Source of the DNA: a bacterium BRH_c32
GTDB taxonomy: Bacteria; Bacteroidota; Ignavibacteria; Ignavibacteriales; Melioribacteraceae
NCBI GenBank assembly: GCA_001516025.1
Contig: LOEU01000021.1
Span: 95,550-159,549, forward strand
Reading direction: 5' to 3'
DNA: 64,000 nucleotides
Shown: in pieces, positions 30,274 to 39,363 of the stretch
Layout of the letters: every line of letters starts with the position of its first letter
How positions within the stretch are numbered: position 1 is the stretch's first letter
Notes under the pieces: generated by a model
Database searches by the model: none
What the model saw: only the letters and a program-made list of their open reading frames with translations
What the model was told of the DNA's origin: nothing
Program-made: the position numbers and the translations under genes

Positions 30274-31583
30274 GCTTTTCCGAAAAAATATTTAATGCAG
30301 GAGTTGTCGGAGCCGGAGGTGCGGGTTTCCCAACTCATATAAAAGCAAATTCAAAAGTGGAATTTGTTCTTGTTAATGGCGCAGAATGCGAACCACTTAT
30401 TCATAAAGACTATGAACTTATGAAAAACTTTCCATCTCAAGTTTTGGTAGGCGTAAGCGAAATGATGAAAAGTACTGAAGCTAAAAAATCTTACTTCGGT
30501 ATTAAAGCTAAAAATAGTGCTGCAATTGAAGTGGTAGAAAAAAATAATTCAAATAATAGAATTGAAATGTGTCTCTTGGGTGATTTTTACCCTTCCGGTG
30601 ATGAATATGAATTAGTTTATGCGGCAACAAAAAGATTGATCCCGCCTCATGGACTTCCGTTAGATGTAGGTTGCGTTGTCAATAACGTTGAAACTTTTTA
30701 TAATATTTCAAATGCTCTTAAAGATATTCCCGTCATAGAAAAATTAGTAACGGTTACAGGTCTGGTAAAAGAACCGAAAACATTTTTTACTCCGATTGGC
30801 ACATCATTTAAAGAATTAATTGAATTTGCCGGCGGTGCCTCCCTTTCGGAATATGCCATCTTTGTAAGCGGAATTTTGATGGGTCGCTTAACATTCGATT
30901 TAGATGAAGTCGTTACAAAGACTATTGCAGGAATCATTTTACTACCTAAAGATCATTATTTAGTTACTCGAATGAATCGACCTTTAAGCGGAATGAATAG
31001 AATAGGGAAATCAGCATGCGATCAATGTAGCTACTGCACGGAATTTTGTCCAAGATATCTTCTTGGATATGACGTACAACCTCATAAAGTAATGCGATCT
31101 CTTCAATTCACTTCAACCGGCGAAGCTGTTTGGAACCAATATGCCGACCTTTGCTGTTCATGCGGCTTATGTTCTCTCTATTCATGTCCTGAAGATTTAT
31201 ATCCCCGCGAAGCATGCGATCAAGGTAAAGCTGAACTTAGAAAAAATAACCAACGTTACGAACAGAAGAAACCAGTAAAGGTACATCCGATTAAAGAGGG
31301 AAGAAGAGTTCCACTAAAACAATTGATGAAAAGAATGGATGTACTTAAGTATGAACAGAAAACTCCATTTACTGAATCTAAACCGGAACCTAAAAGTGTA
31401 AAAATATTTTTAAAGCAGCATGTAGGCGCACCGGCTTCATTAAATGTATCGGTTGGCGATAAAGTTTCCAAAGGGGATTTGGTCGGAAAAATCGATGCAG
31501 GTAAGTTAGGTGCTAATATTCATTCATCAATTGATGGTGTAGTAACTAAAGCAAATGACAATTTTATAATAATTGAAAGATAG
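30270..31583 (+). CDS. pduS: PduS/RnfC-like flavoprotein with two [4Fe-4S] clusters
   Basis: 437 residues. The N-terminal VVGAGGAGFPTHIK and NGAECEPL motifs bind flavin/NADH as in RnfC and NuoF; an SLBB domain follows. Two [4Fe-4S] motifs occur near 250 (CDQCSYCTEFCP) and 294 (CCSCGLCSLYSCP), and a biotinyl-like C-terminal region (VSVGDKVSKGDLVGKI). In propanediol-type microcompartments PduS passes electrons to cobalamin and binds shell protein PduT. The next gene, 9 bp downstream, is PduT-like, which favours PduS over RnfC of an Rnf complex. No Rnf genes are nearby. Confidence 0.9.
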   Translation: MSFSEKIFNAGVVGAGGAGFPTHIKANSKVEFVLVNGAECEPLIHKDYELMKNFPSQVLVGVSEMMKSTEAKKSYFGIKAKNSAAIEVVEKNNSNNRIEMCLLGDFYPSGDEYELVYAATKRLIPPHGLPLDVGCVVNNVETFYNISNALKDIPVIEKLVTVTGLVKEPKTFFTPIGTSFKELIEFAGGASLSEYAIFVSGILMGRLTFDLDEVVTKTIAGIILLPKDHYLVTRMNRPLSGMNRIGKSACDQCSYCTEFCPRYLLGYDVQPHKVMRSLQFTSTGEAVWNQYADLCCSCGLCSLYSCPEDLYPREACDQGKAELRKNNQRYEQKKPVKVHPIKEGRRVPLKQLMKRMDVLKYEQKTPFTESKPEPKSVKIFLKQHVGAPASLNVSVGDKVSKGDLVGKIDAGKLGANIHSSIDGVVTKANDNFIIIER

Positions 31584-31592
31584 CAGGCAATT

Positions 31593-32144
31593 ATGGAAAT
31601 GAATTCACTAGGTTTAATAGAATTAACGAGTATCGCAGCAGGGATGCAAGCCGCAGATATAATGCTTAAAACATCTCAAGTGGAATTAGTACTTTCTAGG
31701 ACAATCTGTTCGGGTAAGTATATGGTGCTCATCGGCGGTGATGTTGCAGAAGTACAAACGGCAGTTGATACAGCGGTGAATCAAATTGATTTTGCTGTAA
31801 TTGATACATTCGTTATTCCAAATGTCCATCCCGATATTTTTCCTGCATTAGCGGGACATTCAAAAATCGATAAATTGGAAGCACTCGGAATTATTGAGTC
31901 TTTTTCAGTTGCTTCACTAATTGAAGGTGCAGATGCAGCAATTAAATCTTCTAATGTAAAAATTATTGAGATTCGTCTTGCTATGGCATTAGGTGGAAAA
32001 GCTTTTTGTACCTTGACAGGTGAAGTAGCCGCTGTTACAAGCGCAGTCGAATCAGGAGCTCAGTTAATCGCTTCTAAAGGGTTGCTAGTAAATAAAGTTG
32101 TCATCGCTCAACCTCGTCCCGAACTCCTAAGCGAAATGATTTGA
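31593..32144 (+). CDS. pduT: PduT-like tandem-BMC shell protein
   Basis: 183 residues with two BMC domains (about 4-88 and 95-180: SLGLIELTSIAAGMQAADIM and ALGIIESFSVASLIEGADAA). Residue C39 in SRTICSGKY matches the cysteine that binds a [4Fe-4S] cluster at the trimer centre of PduT. Such shell proteins are thought to let electrons cross the microcompartment shell, in partnership with PduS. Here the two form an isolated pair at the end of the clpC run; no enzyme cargo or hexameric shell gene is found in the window. Confidence 0.93.
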   Translation: MEMNSLGLIELTSIAAGMQAADIMLKTSQVELVLSRTICSGKYMVLIGGDVAEVQTAVDTAVNQIDFAVIDTFVIPNVHPDIFPALAGHSKIDKLEALGIIESFSVASLIEGADAAIKSSNVKIIEIRLAMALGGKAFCTLTGEVAAVTSAVESGAQLIASKGLLVNKVVIAQPRPELLSEMI

Positions 32145-32210
32145 ACATTCGATCTATATTTGTTTTCTGGATGTACTTTAAAAAATATTATATAAAAATA
32201 TATGTGAATT

Positions 32211-32888
32211 ATGAAACAAATATTAACCATACCAGTTCTTATTAAAGAAGCACAGAAATTTTGTATAAGTGAATCTAAAAGTGTAATCAAAGAATTGTTT
32301 GGAATTACTGATGGTAAAGCTATTGGCACTTACATGGAACACAGATTTAAACAAAGACTCCTTGACAAGTATGAATTATTAATTGGTTCTTCTGCAAATG
32401 GAATTGATTTACCTTCGGACGACATACTCACAGATATAAAAGTTACTTCTATTAAACAACCTCAATCATCATGTCCATTTAAAAGCGCTTATCAAAAAAT
32501 ATTTGGTCTTGGATACAATTTATTACTTTTTGTCTATGATAAAATTGACGATCCAATTTCAGTAACCTCAAATCTTCAATTCGTGAGTTGCGCATTTATA
32601 TCTAAAGAAAGAACTGCAGATTATTCTACTACATATCGATTAAGGCAAATGGTAAGTGATAAAGCTAATCTTAATGATATTATTTCATACTTGAGTGATA
32701 AAAATATTCCAGCTGATGAAATAACATTAGAGAAATTAGCCCATCAAATACTTATTTCGCCTCCGGAACAAGGAATATTAACAATCTCCAATGCATTACA
32801 ATGGAGATTGCAATATCAAAGAATTGTGGATTTGGAAGAGGATATATCCGGGGTAACTCAAATTGTAAAGCGAACAAGAAATCAATGA
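32211..32888 (+). CDS. Type II restriction endonuclease (PD-(D/E)xK type, probable)
   Basis: 225 residues. The pattern E43, then DLPSDD (66-71) and D75-I-K77 fits the PD-(D/E)xK nuclease core. The ATG of the next gene, a DNA adenine methylase, overlaps this stop (ATGA), the arrangement of a type II restriction pair. I do not recognise the recognition sequence. The local composition is more AT-rich than the ribosomal and fatty-acid genes, as is common for acquired restriction systems. The family is inferred from motif and context, not from a named match. Confidence 0.8.
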   Translation: MKQILTIPVLIKEAQKFCISESKSVIKELFGITDGKAIGTYMEHRFKQRLLDKYELLIGSSANGIDLPSDDILTDIKVTSIKQPQSSCPFKSAYQKIFGLGYNLLLFVYDKIDDPISVTSNLQFVSCAFISKERTADYSTTYRLRQMVSDKANLNDIISYLSDKNIPADEITLEKLAHQILISPPEQGILTISNALQWRLQYQRIVDLEEDISGVTQIVKRTRNQ

Positions 32889-34669
32889 AAATATTTGATG
32901 GAAATATTTCTTTACAGGTTTCCGAATTCCTCAATTCAAAGTTAAGGAACATAGATGATTTTATTATAGCTAATGCTTTTCTTTTAAAATCTTCCGGAAT
33001 TATAAATTTTTTTAATAACGCCGAAGATTTTGAATGTCTTAAGAATAGTATATTAGAACCAATTAGTAGAGTTAGTGACCCGGACAGAACAGAATATGGA
33101 GATTTCCAAACGAATTTCAAGTTATCTTTAAAATGTGTGTCAATCATAAATGAAGTGTATCCTAATCCGGATATTTTAATTGAACCAACAAGTGGTGTAG
33201 GAAATTTTATAATATCGGCTTTAAATCAATTTAAAAATCTAAAATACATTTATGCGATAGAAATTCATAAACCCTATATATGGGAAACGAAATTCAATAT
33301 CTTGGAATATTTTCTTTCTAACAAGGAACAATTAAAACCTACTATTGAAATTATTCATTATGATGTTTTTGATTTTGATTTTTCTGTTCTAGCTAAAAAA
33401 CATATTGGAGAGAATATAGTAATTGTCGGAAATCCTCCTTGGGTTACTAATTCTCAATTGGGGTCATTAAATTCATCTAATTTACCTCAAAAATCAAATT
33501 TTAAAAATCATAACGGTATCGATGCAATAACAGGTAAAGGTAATTTTGATATAGGTGAATATATAGTATTAATGCTATTAAACGCTTTCCAAAAATCAAA
33601 TGGTTATTTTTCATTATTAATAAAAAATTCTGTAATAAAAAATATTATCCAACTCCAGAAATCACGGTCTTTCACTATTGCGGATATTAAAAGCTTTTCT
33701 ATTGATAGCAAAAAAGAATTTGACGTTTCTGTAGAAGCTTCCTTTTTCTTATGTAAATTAAATTCAGAACCGGAATATTTTTGTTCCGTGAAGGACATCT
33801 ATAAAAATTCAAGTTCAATAAGAGAATTTGGGTGGGTGGAGGATAAATTTGTTTCTAATTTAGAATTATACAAGAATAGTTATTCTCTTGATGGTAGATC
33901 ACCTTTAGTTTGGAGGCAGGGAATTAAGCACGATTGTTCTAATGTAATGGAATTAAATAAAAATGATAATTATTATTTAAATAATATAAACGAAAAAATA
34001 AATCTTGAAGAAGAACTTATTTATGGCTTACTAAAGAGTTCGGATTTAAAAAACTTTGTAATTGATAAGACAAGAAAATTTACAATTGTACCTCAAAAAA
34101 ATGTTGGTGATGAAACCAAATATATAGAGAAATTATATCCATTATTATTTAATTATTTAAATAAGAATAAAGACCAGTTTGATTCAAGAAAATCGATTAT
34201 TTATAAAAATAAACCTAAATTTTCAATTTTTGGGATTGGTGATTATTCATTTATGCCATTTAAAGTAGCTATTTCAGGTTTATACAAAGATTATAATTTT
34301 AGCTTAGTTCTACCTTTCGAAAATAAACCAATTATGTTAGATGATACTTGCTATTTTATTGGATTCGATAATTTGGAATATGCTGCCTATACTTTAGTAA
34401 TTCTTAACTCAGAAGAAGTAATGAATTTCCTAAAATCAATAACATTTAGTGATGCTAAAAGAATGTTTACTAAAGATATTTTGATGAGAATTGACTTATT
34501 TAAAGCTGCAAATAACTTTCCTAATAGTAGATTGAATAGAGAACTAAATTTGCTGAATAGTACTTTTAATTTGTCGATTAGTTTAGAAAAATGGGATAAT
34601 TATATCAACGAATTACTTCGTACTAATGACAAAGAAATTCAGTTAAATATGTTTAATAGAAATCGTTAA
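32885..34669 (+). CDS. DNA adenine-N6 methyltransferase of a type II restriction system
   Basis: 594 residues from ATG 32885; longer versions from 32801 would overlap the nuclease. SAM motif I is IEPTSGVGNFI and the catalytic motif IV is NPPW at 183-186, so it is an N6-adenine (or less likely N4-cytosine) methylase. The long C-terminal part (about 340-590) probably holds the target-recognition region. It protects host DNA from the partner nuclease. The gene is very AT-rich with runs of AAT and TTA codons. It ends 4 bp inside the convergent AAA+ gene. Confidence 0.88.
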   Translation: MKIFDGNISLQVSEFLNSKLRNIDDFIIANAFLLKSSGIINFFNNAEDFECLKNSILEPISRVSDPDRTEYGDFQTNFKLSLKCVSIINEVYPNPDILIEPTSGVGNFIISALNQFKNLKYIYAIEIHKPYIWETKFNILEYFLSNKEQLKPTIEIIHYDVFDFDFSVLAKKHIGENIVIVGNPPWVTNSQLGSLNSSNLPQKSNFKNHNGIDAITGKGNFDIGEYIVLMLLNAFQKSNGYFSLLIKNSVIKNIIQLQKSRSFTIADIKSFSIDSKKEFDVSVEASFFLCKLNSEPEYFCSVKDIYKNSSSIREFGWVEDKFVSNLELYKNSYSLDGRSPLVWRQGIKHDCSNVMELNKNDNYYLNNINEKINLEEELIYGLLKSSDLKNFVIDKTRKFTIVPQKNVGDETKYIEKLYPLLFNYLNKNKDQFDSRKSIIYKNKPKFSIFGIGDYSFMPFKVAISGLYKDYNFSLVLPFENKPIMLDDTCYFIGFDNLEYAAYTLVILNSEEVMNFLKSITFSDAKRMFTKDILMRIDLFKAANNFPNSRLNRELNLLNSTFNLSISLEKWDNYINELLRTNDKEIQLNMFNRNR

Positions 34670-37600
34670 GTATCAATTTTATCAACATCTTCTAAGTTGA
34701 TAGTCATTAGATCATCATCGCTTAATGAAAATAGTTTCGATACTCTTTCTTCTTGATTGCTGATTGCTTTATATAAAATATTCCGTGCGGTGCGTGCGTT
34801 TCCGAATGATTTATCCTTATTACTGCAAATATCATTGAATATATCTAATAGAATTTGAAGTGCGCCTTCATCTAATTTGTAACCATTCTTTTCCGCTAAG
34901 TCTGCTGCTACACTAAGTAATTGTCTTGGATTGTAATCTTCAAAGACGAAAAAATTATTAAATCGCGATCCAATACCTGGATTTGAGTCTAAAAATGATT
35001 TCATTTCTTCCGGATTTCCGGCTATAATAACAGCTAATTGACCGCTGTAATCTTCCATCCTTTTCAAAAGTGTATCAATTGCTTCTTGACCAAAATCATT
35101 GCCACCGCGGAATAGTGTATAAGCTTCATCAATAAATAGAGTGCCACCGAGTGCTTCTTTTATTAATTTATCAGTCTTTGTAGCTGTCTGTCCTTGATAT
35201 CCGGCAACAAGATTTGATCTATCCACCTCTACCAAATGACCTTTTTGAAGAAGACCAAGCTCTTTAAATATTTTGCTTATTAATCTTGCGATTGTCGTCT
35301 TACCGGAACCGGGATTACCCATAAACACACAATTAAGATTTTTTTCAATTACTTGAAGACCTCTTTCTTTTCTTAATTGAGCAACTTTAAGTCCACCCAT
35401 TAATTTGAATACGCCTTGCTTTACGTTTTCTAGTCCTGTTAATTGGCTTAGCTCATCAATGTATTTTTGAAGCTCTAGTGGATCGCCTTTCACTTCATAT
35501 TCTTTAGCTTGATTCTCTTTTTTTGAAATAACATCTTGAATATCTTCCAATTCAATCTTATTTATTATTTCATCGATCCTCTCGGCTTGTGGAATGTCCG
35601 CAACTCGCAATAATAATTTGGTCTTGGCAGTTTCAATTATATTTCTCGCTATACGAGCATTGCCAAATTTCTTATCTCTATTCCTATAGACTTCATTGAA
35701 ATATTTACATAATTCTTCCTTCGCTTTTTCGGAAATAGATTTTTTATCTTTTTCTAAAGAAAGATTAATGATAGTTGATAATTCTTCGGGAGTGTAATCC
35801 TCGAACATAAAAGTTTTATTAAATCTAGAAAGCATTCCCGGATTGCTGTTTATAAAATCATTCATTTCGTCCGTATAGCCCGCAGCAATACAGATAAATT
35901 TACCCCTGTCATCTTCCATTCTCTTTAGTAGAATATCGATCGCTTCTTTTCCAAAATCGTTCTCGCCGCCTTCTTTTTTTACTAGTGCATAAGCTTCATC
36001 AATGAAGAGAGTTCCTCCGAATGAACGATCAATTATTGCACTTGTTTTCTCGGCTGTCTGTCCCACATAACCTGCCACTAATCCTTGCCGATCGGTTTCT
36101 ACTAAATGTCCCTTCGGTAAAATTCCTAGTGCATTATATATCTTACTGAATATTCGTGCTACAGTAGTCTTACCTGTTCCGGGATTGCCCAGAAACAAAA
36201 TATGTGAATTGAATTTTTGTGTAACATCTTCTCCTTCTTCAATGAAGTAACGAACCAGCTTCACTAAATCATTTATCTCTTTTTTTACAGAAGAAAGTCC
36301 TACTAATTTATTTAGTTCTTCTAACGATTCCTTAAGAGCTTCTTCATTGATAGGGAGGTGGACTACTCGCGCTTTTTCTCTTGTTATAACCGATTTAATA
36401 TCATCGATTGTAAACAGATTTATTGAATCTTGAGTTCTTTCTGAATCTTCAAGATTTAAAACCCTTTTACTTATTTTGATCTTTGCTTCTTCAAATATTT
36501 TTCTTACTAATCGTGCATTGCCAAAGGATTTATCCCGTGAACGATATAGATTAATAAATTCTTTCTTTAATAATTCCTTCGCTTCATCATTAATTCTATA
36601 ATCTTCCTTTGTTATCAGATTATCAAAAATTATTAAAAGCTCTTCAGGAGTGTAATCTTCAAAAATAAATGTGTGAGTGAAACGCGATTTTAATCCGGGA
36701 TTTGAATTAAGAAATGTTTCCATATCATCGGGATATCCCGCTGCTACGACCGTAAAATCACCTTTTTTATCTTCCATTCTTTTTAAAATAATATCGATGG
36801 CTTCTTGACCGAAATCTTGACCGCCTCCTTTTTTAATAAGTGTATAAGCTTCGTCAATAAATAATACTCCACCCATTGCCTCGGTTATTGACTTATCGGT
36901 CTTTTGAGCCGTCTCTCCGATATACTGCCCGACTAAAGCAGCACGATCCACTTCCACTACATGCCCTTTATCAAGAAATCCCAGTGCTCTTAAAATTTCA
37001 CCTATTAATCTCGCTATCGTTGTTTTACCGGTTCCGGGATTACCTATAAATACAGTATTAACGGCAATCTTTTCTTCAGTTTTTAATCCGTGCAACTTTC
37101 TATGTTTCTGATAATCCAAGAATGTAATAAAATCTTTTATAGAATTTTTTATGCTTGATAATCCTGTATAAGAATTTAATTCTTCTAATAATTCATCCAA
37201 GGACCTCAATTGTGCAGGAGAAGAATCTTTTATTTCTTTATCACTCGATTCTTCTTTATTTTTAATATCCTCAGCTAAGCGTTCATCTTCCTCAATAAGA
37301 TGGTCATTAATAATAAAATTTCTTTCGCAGACTTTGAAATCATTTAAATATATTTCTACTCTTGCCTGTCCCTTTTTCCAAGTTCCACCGTTTTCGTTTC
37401 CATAAACTTGAGCGAAGATTATGGATTCCCATTCTTTTTTTACGTTTAGCCTAAAACTATTTCTAAATATTTCAAAATCATTAAGATACCATACTGCAAA
37501 ACAATTATATAATAAATCATTTTTCTTATATGCGGGATTTGTGATAATTATTTCAGCACCAATTTTATTCGTCAATTCATCGAATTGAGAATAATATACT

Positions 37601-38562
37601 CGTTCGCTATTACTTTTGTCCTTATTCGCATCAAATAATTTAAGAGAGAGAACTTCTGCAAATTCATTTGGATAGATAATAGTTTCTGATTTTAATTTTA
37701 TCTCATCTTTAGGTAATTCTCTTTTACCGATTTTCTTTTGTTTAATTTCTTCTCTCTTCGTATCAATAGATTTTTCAGATGCTGATTCGCTATTCTTAGC
37801 ACTTTGTTTTTTTATTAAATTATAGATATTAATGAACTCGTTATTAGCACCTAATTCATTCTTAAGGGATTCTGCTTTTTTTAGAGCCGGCTTTATCTGA
37901 AAAAGATAAAACATTGATTCGAGTTCTTTTACACTCAATGCTGCTTTTAATTCCGAAGGAAGTTTCTCTTTTAGTAATAGTTGAGATAAATGAAGTGAAT
38001 ACCAGTATTCTTTTTGCTTAATTGCTTCTTCAAGTGATGAGATTATCTCTTTAATTTCGGGTAAAATTAATTTCGTCTTTTTGCTTGTAATACTTATTGC
38101 ATTCTCTAAGAAGGATTTAGTAATATTTAGTTTCTCATTTTCTCCGTCTTCTAAAATTATTGCTAATTCTATCGCATTTAATGCTTCGTCGAATTTTCCT
38201 AATCCCGCTAAAGCTCTTACTTTAGAGATGTAAATATCCGCCAGATATTTTTTTTCTTCTTCGATAGTCTTGTCTATATCGGTGATAGCTCCTTCATAGA
38301 TGCTCATTCGATTAAGTATAAATGCTCTATAATAACGTGCTTTTCTAGTATCACCTTTAAGCTCTAGTGCAAGATTAGCAAATTCCATTGCCTTTGCCGG
38401 ATACCCATTCTCTAATAATGCAAGTGCATAACAGATGGCAGCATCTGAATCATCAGGTATAGCATTTATAACTTTTTCTGCATTTGTTAATGCTAATCGA
38501 TATCTTCCATTCCAAAGATGTTCGTATGCTTCCTGCAATAATATATTTATGTTCTCGTTCAT
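34666..38562 (-). CDS. Giant protein with TPR repeats and three CbbX/SpoVK-type AAA+ domains
   Basis: 1298 residues. N-terminal TPR-like helices (about 1-160, YEHLWNGRYRLALTNAEKVI), a charged linker, and a beta-rich domain near 290-420. Three complete AAA+ modules follow, each about 285 residues. Walker A is GNPGTGKTT near 505 and 790 and GNPGSGKTT near 1078. Walker B is LFIDEAYTL, LFIDEAYAL and LFIDEAYTL; the arginine loops are NPGLKSRF, NPGMLSRF and NPGIGSRF. All three look active. CbbX-type AAA+ proteins remodel partner proteins (Rubisco activation, ESX secretion EccA). The substrate here is unknown; no Rubisco or ESX gene is present. It stands alone on the minus strand. Confidence 0.9.
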   Translation of the reverse strand: MNENINILLQEAYEHLWNGRYRLALTNAEKVINAIPDDSDAAICYALALLENGYPAKAMEFANLALELKGDTRKARYYRAFILNRMSIYEGAITDIDKTIEEEKKYLADIYISKVRALAGLGKFDEALNAIELAIILEDGENEKLNITKSFLENAISITSKKTKLILPEIKEIISSLEEAIKQKEYWYSLHLSQLLLKEKLPSELKAALSVKELESMFYLFQIKPALKKAESLKNELGANNEFINIYNLIKKQSAKNSESASEKSIDTKREEIKQKKIGKRELPKDEIKLKSETIIYPNEFAEVLSLKLFDANKDKSNSERVYYSQFDELTNKIGAEIIITNPAYKKNDLLYNCFAVWYLNDFEIFRNSFRLNVKKEWESIIFAQVYGNENGGTWKKGQARVEIYLNDFKVCERNFIINDHLIEEDERLAEDIKNKEESSDKEIKDSSPAQLRSLDELLEELNSYTGLSSIKNSIKDFITFLDYQKHRKLHGLKTEEKIAVNTVFIGNPGTGKTTIARLIGEILRALGFLDKGHVVEVDRAALVGQYIGETAQKTDKSITEAMGGVLFIDEAYTLIKKGGGQDFGQEAIDIILKRMEDKKGDFTVVAAGYPDDMETFLNSNPGLKSRFTHTFIFEDYTPEELLIIFDNLITKEDYRINDEAKELLKKEFINLYRSRDKSFGNARLVRKIFEEAKIKISKRVLNLEDSERTQDSINLFTIDDIKSVITREKARVVHLPINEEALKESLEELNKLVGLSSVKKEINDLVKLVRYFIEEGEDVTQKFNSHILFLGNPGTGKTTVARIFSKIYNALGILPKGHLVETDRQGLVAGYVGQTAEKTSAIIDRSFGGTLFIDEAYALVKKEGGENDFGKEAIDILLKRMEDDRGKFICIAAGYTDEMNDFINSNPGMLSRFNKTFMFEDYTPEELSTIINLSLEKDKKSISEKAKEELCKYFNEVYRNRDKKFGNARIARNIIETAKTKLLLRVADIPQAERIDEIINKIELEDIQDVISKKENQAKEYEVKGDPLELQKYIDELSQLTGLENVKQGVFKLMGGLKVAQLRKERGLQVIEKNLNCVFMGNPGSGKTTIARLISKIFKELGLLQKGHLVEVDRSNLVAGYQGQTATKTDKLIKEALGGTLFIDEAYTLFRGGNDFGQEAIDTLLKRMEDYSGQLAVIIAGNPEEMKSFLDSNPGIGSRFNNFFVFEDYNPRQLLSVAADLAEKNGYKLDEGALQILLDIFNDICSNKDKSFGNARTARNILYKAISNQEERVSKLFSLSDDDLMTINLEDVDKIDT

Positions 38563-38703
38563 CTAAAATTAATTTTTAGTATCCATTTGTAAGAAAGCAA
38601 AAAATATCAAAAGATTTGCTAATTATCTAAATTTATTTTTAAGAGATAAATTTAACTTTTTCATTTATATTTCGTCTAATAAGATAATGAAATAGAGGAA
38701 GAT
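38563..38703. promoter_or_regulatory. Divergent intergenic region, 141 bp, AT-rich
   Basis: Separates the AAA+ gene from the lipoprotein gene. GAGGAAG at 38695-38701 can serve as a ribosome-binding site for the latter. No convincing promoter elements or RNA gene were seen. Confidence 0.4.
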
Positions 38704-39351
38704 ATGAGAGTACGAATTTTACTATTGACAATAATAATGGCTACTTCTTTAGTCGGATGCCGAATGTGGGGTGTAAGAGGTAACGGAAATGTGAATGAAG
38801 AAGTAAGAAAAGTTGCCAATTTTAATAAGATTTATGTTGGCGGAGCATTTTCTGTTAAGATTAGAATTGCCGAGAAATACAGCTTGAAAATATCTGCCGA
38901 AGAAAATCTACTGGGTCTTATTAGAACAAGAGTCAGAGGCGATATATTAGATATCGATACTAAAAAAACTCTTTCTCCGAGAAAAGAAGTGAGTATATAT
39001 ATTACCACACCTGATTTAAATTATATCAATAGCTCGGGTGCTAATAATGTTTATGCAGAAGGGATTAATTCAGAATATTTTGAAGTAAATCTAAGCGGTG
39101 CAGGGAATGTTGATATTTCAGGTAAAACTAAAAAATTCAAAGCTGTTATCTCTGGTGCGGGAAGTATGGATGCTAAAAACTTAAAATCAGAAGAAACCAA
39201 AGTGAAGGTTAGTGGTGCCGCAAGTGCAGATGTATTCGCTTCTAAAAACATTGATGCAGAAGTTTCAGGTGTCGGCTCAATTGATTATTTTGGGAAACCG
39301 GAAAAAATTAGAACGAATGTTTCGGGTGTCGGCTCAATTAATCAAAAATAA
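38704..39351 (+). CDS. DUF2807 (head GIN domain) putative lipoprotein
   Basis: 215 residues. A lipoprotein signal ends in the lipobox SLVGC (C about 19). The mature part is a beta-helix-like domain with repeated short strands (NVSGAGS-like units: LSGAGNVDISG, ISGAGSMDAKN, SGAASADVFA, SGVGSIDYFG), as in the DUF2807 head GIN family. It is probably an outer-membrane- or periplasm-anchored adhesin-like protein; its binding partner is unknown. It precedes purK by 12 bp. Confidence 0.88.
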   Translation: MRVRILLLTIIMATSLVGCRMWGVRGNGNVNEEVRKVANFNKIYVGGAFSVKIRIAEKYSLKISAEENLLGLIRTRVRGDILDIDTKKTLSPRKEVSIYITTPDLNYINSSGANNVYAEGINSEYFEVNLSGAGNVDISGKTKKFKAVISGAGSMDAKNLKSEETKVKVSGAASADVFASKNIDAEVSGVGSIDYFGKPEKIRTNVSGVGSINQK

Positions 39352-39363
39352 CAGAAAGAGAAT

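Noticed and set aside
31018..31200. PduS-like gene as RnfC of an Rnf ion pump
   Set aside because: No other rnf genes are near and the neighbour is a PduT-like shell protein.
32155..32162. TATATTTG as a Bacteroidota-type -7 box (TAnnTTTG) for the restriction genes
   Set aside because: The nearest TTTG upstream is only 11 bp away rather than about 19-21, so the pair does not fit.
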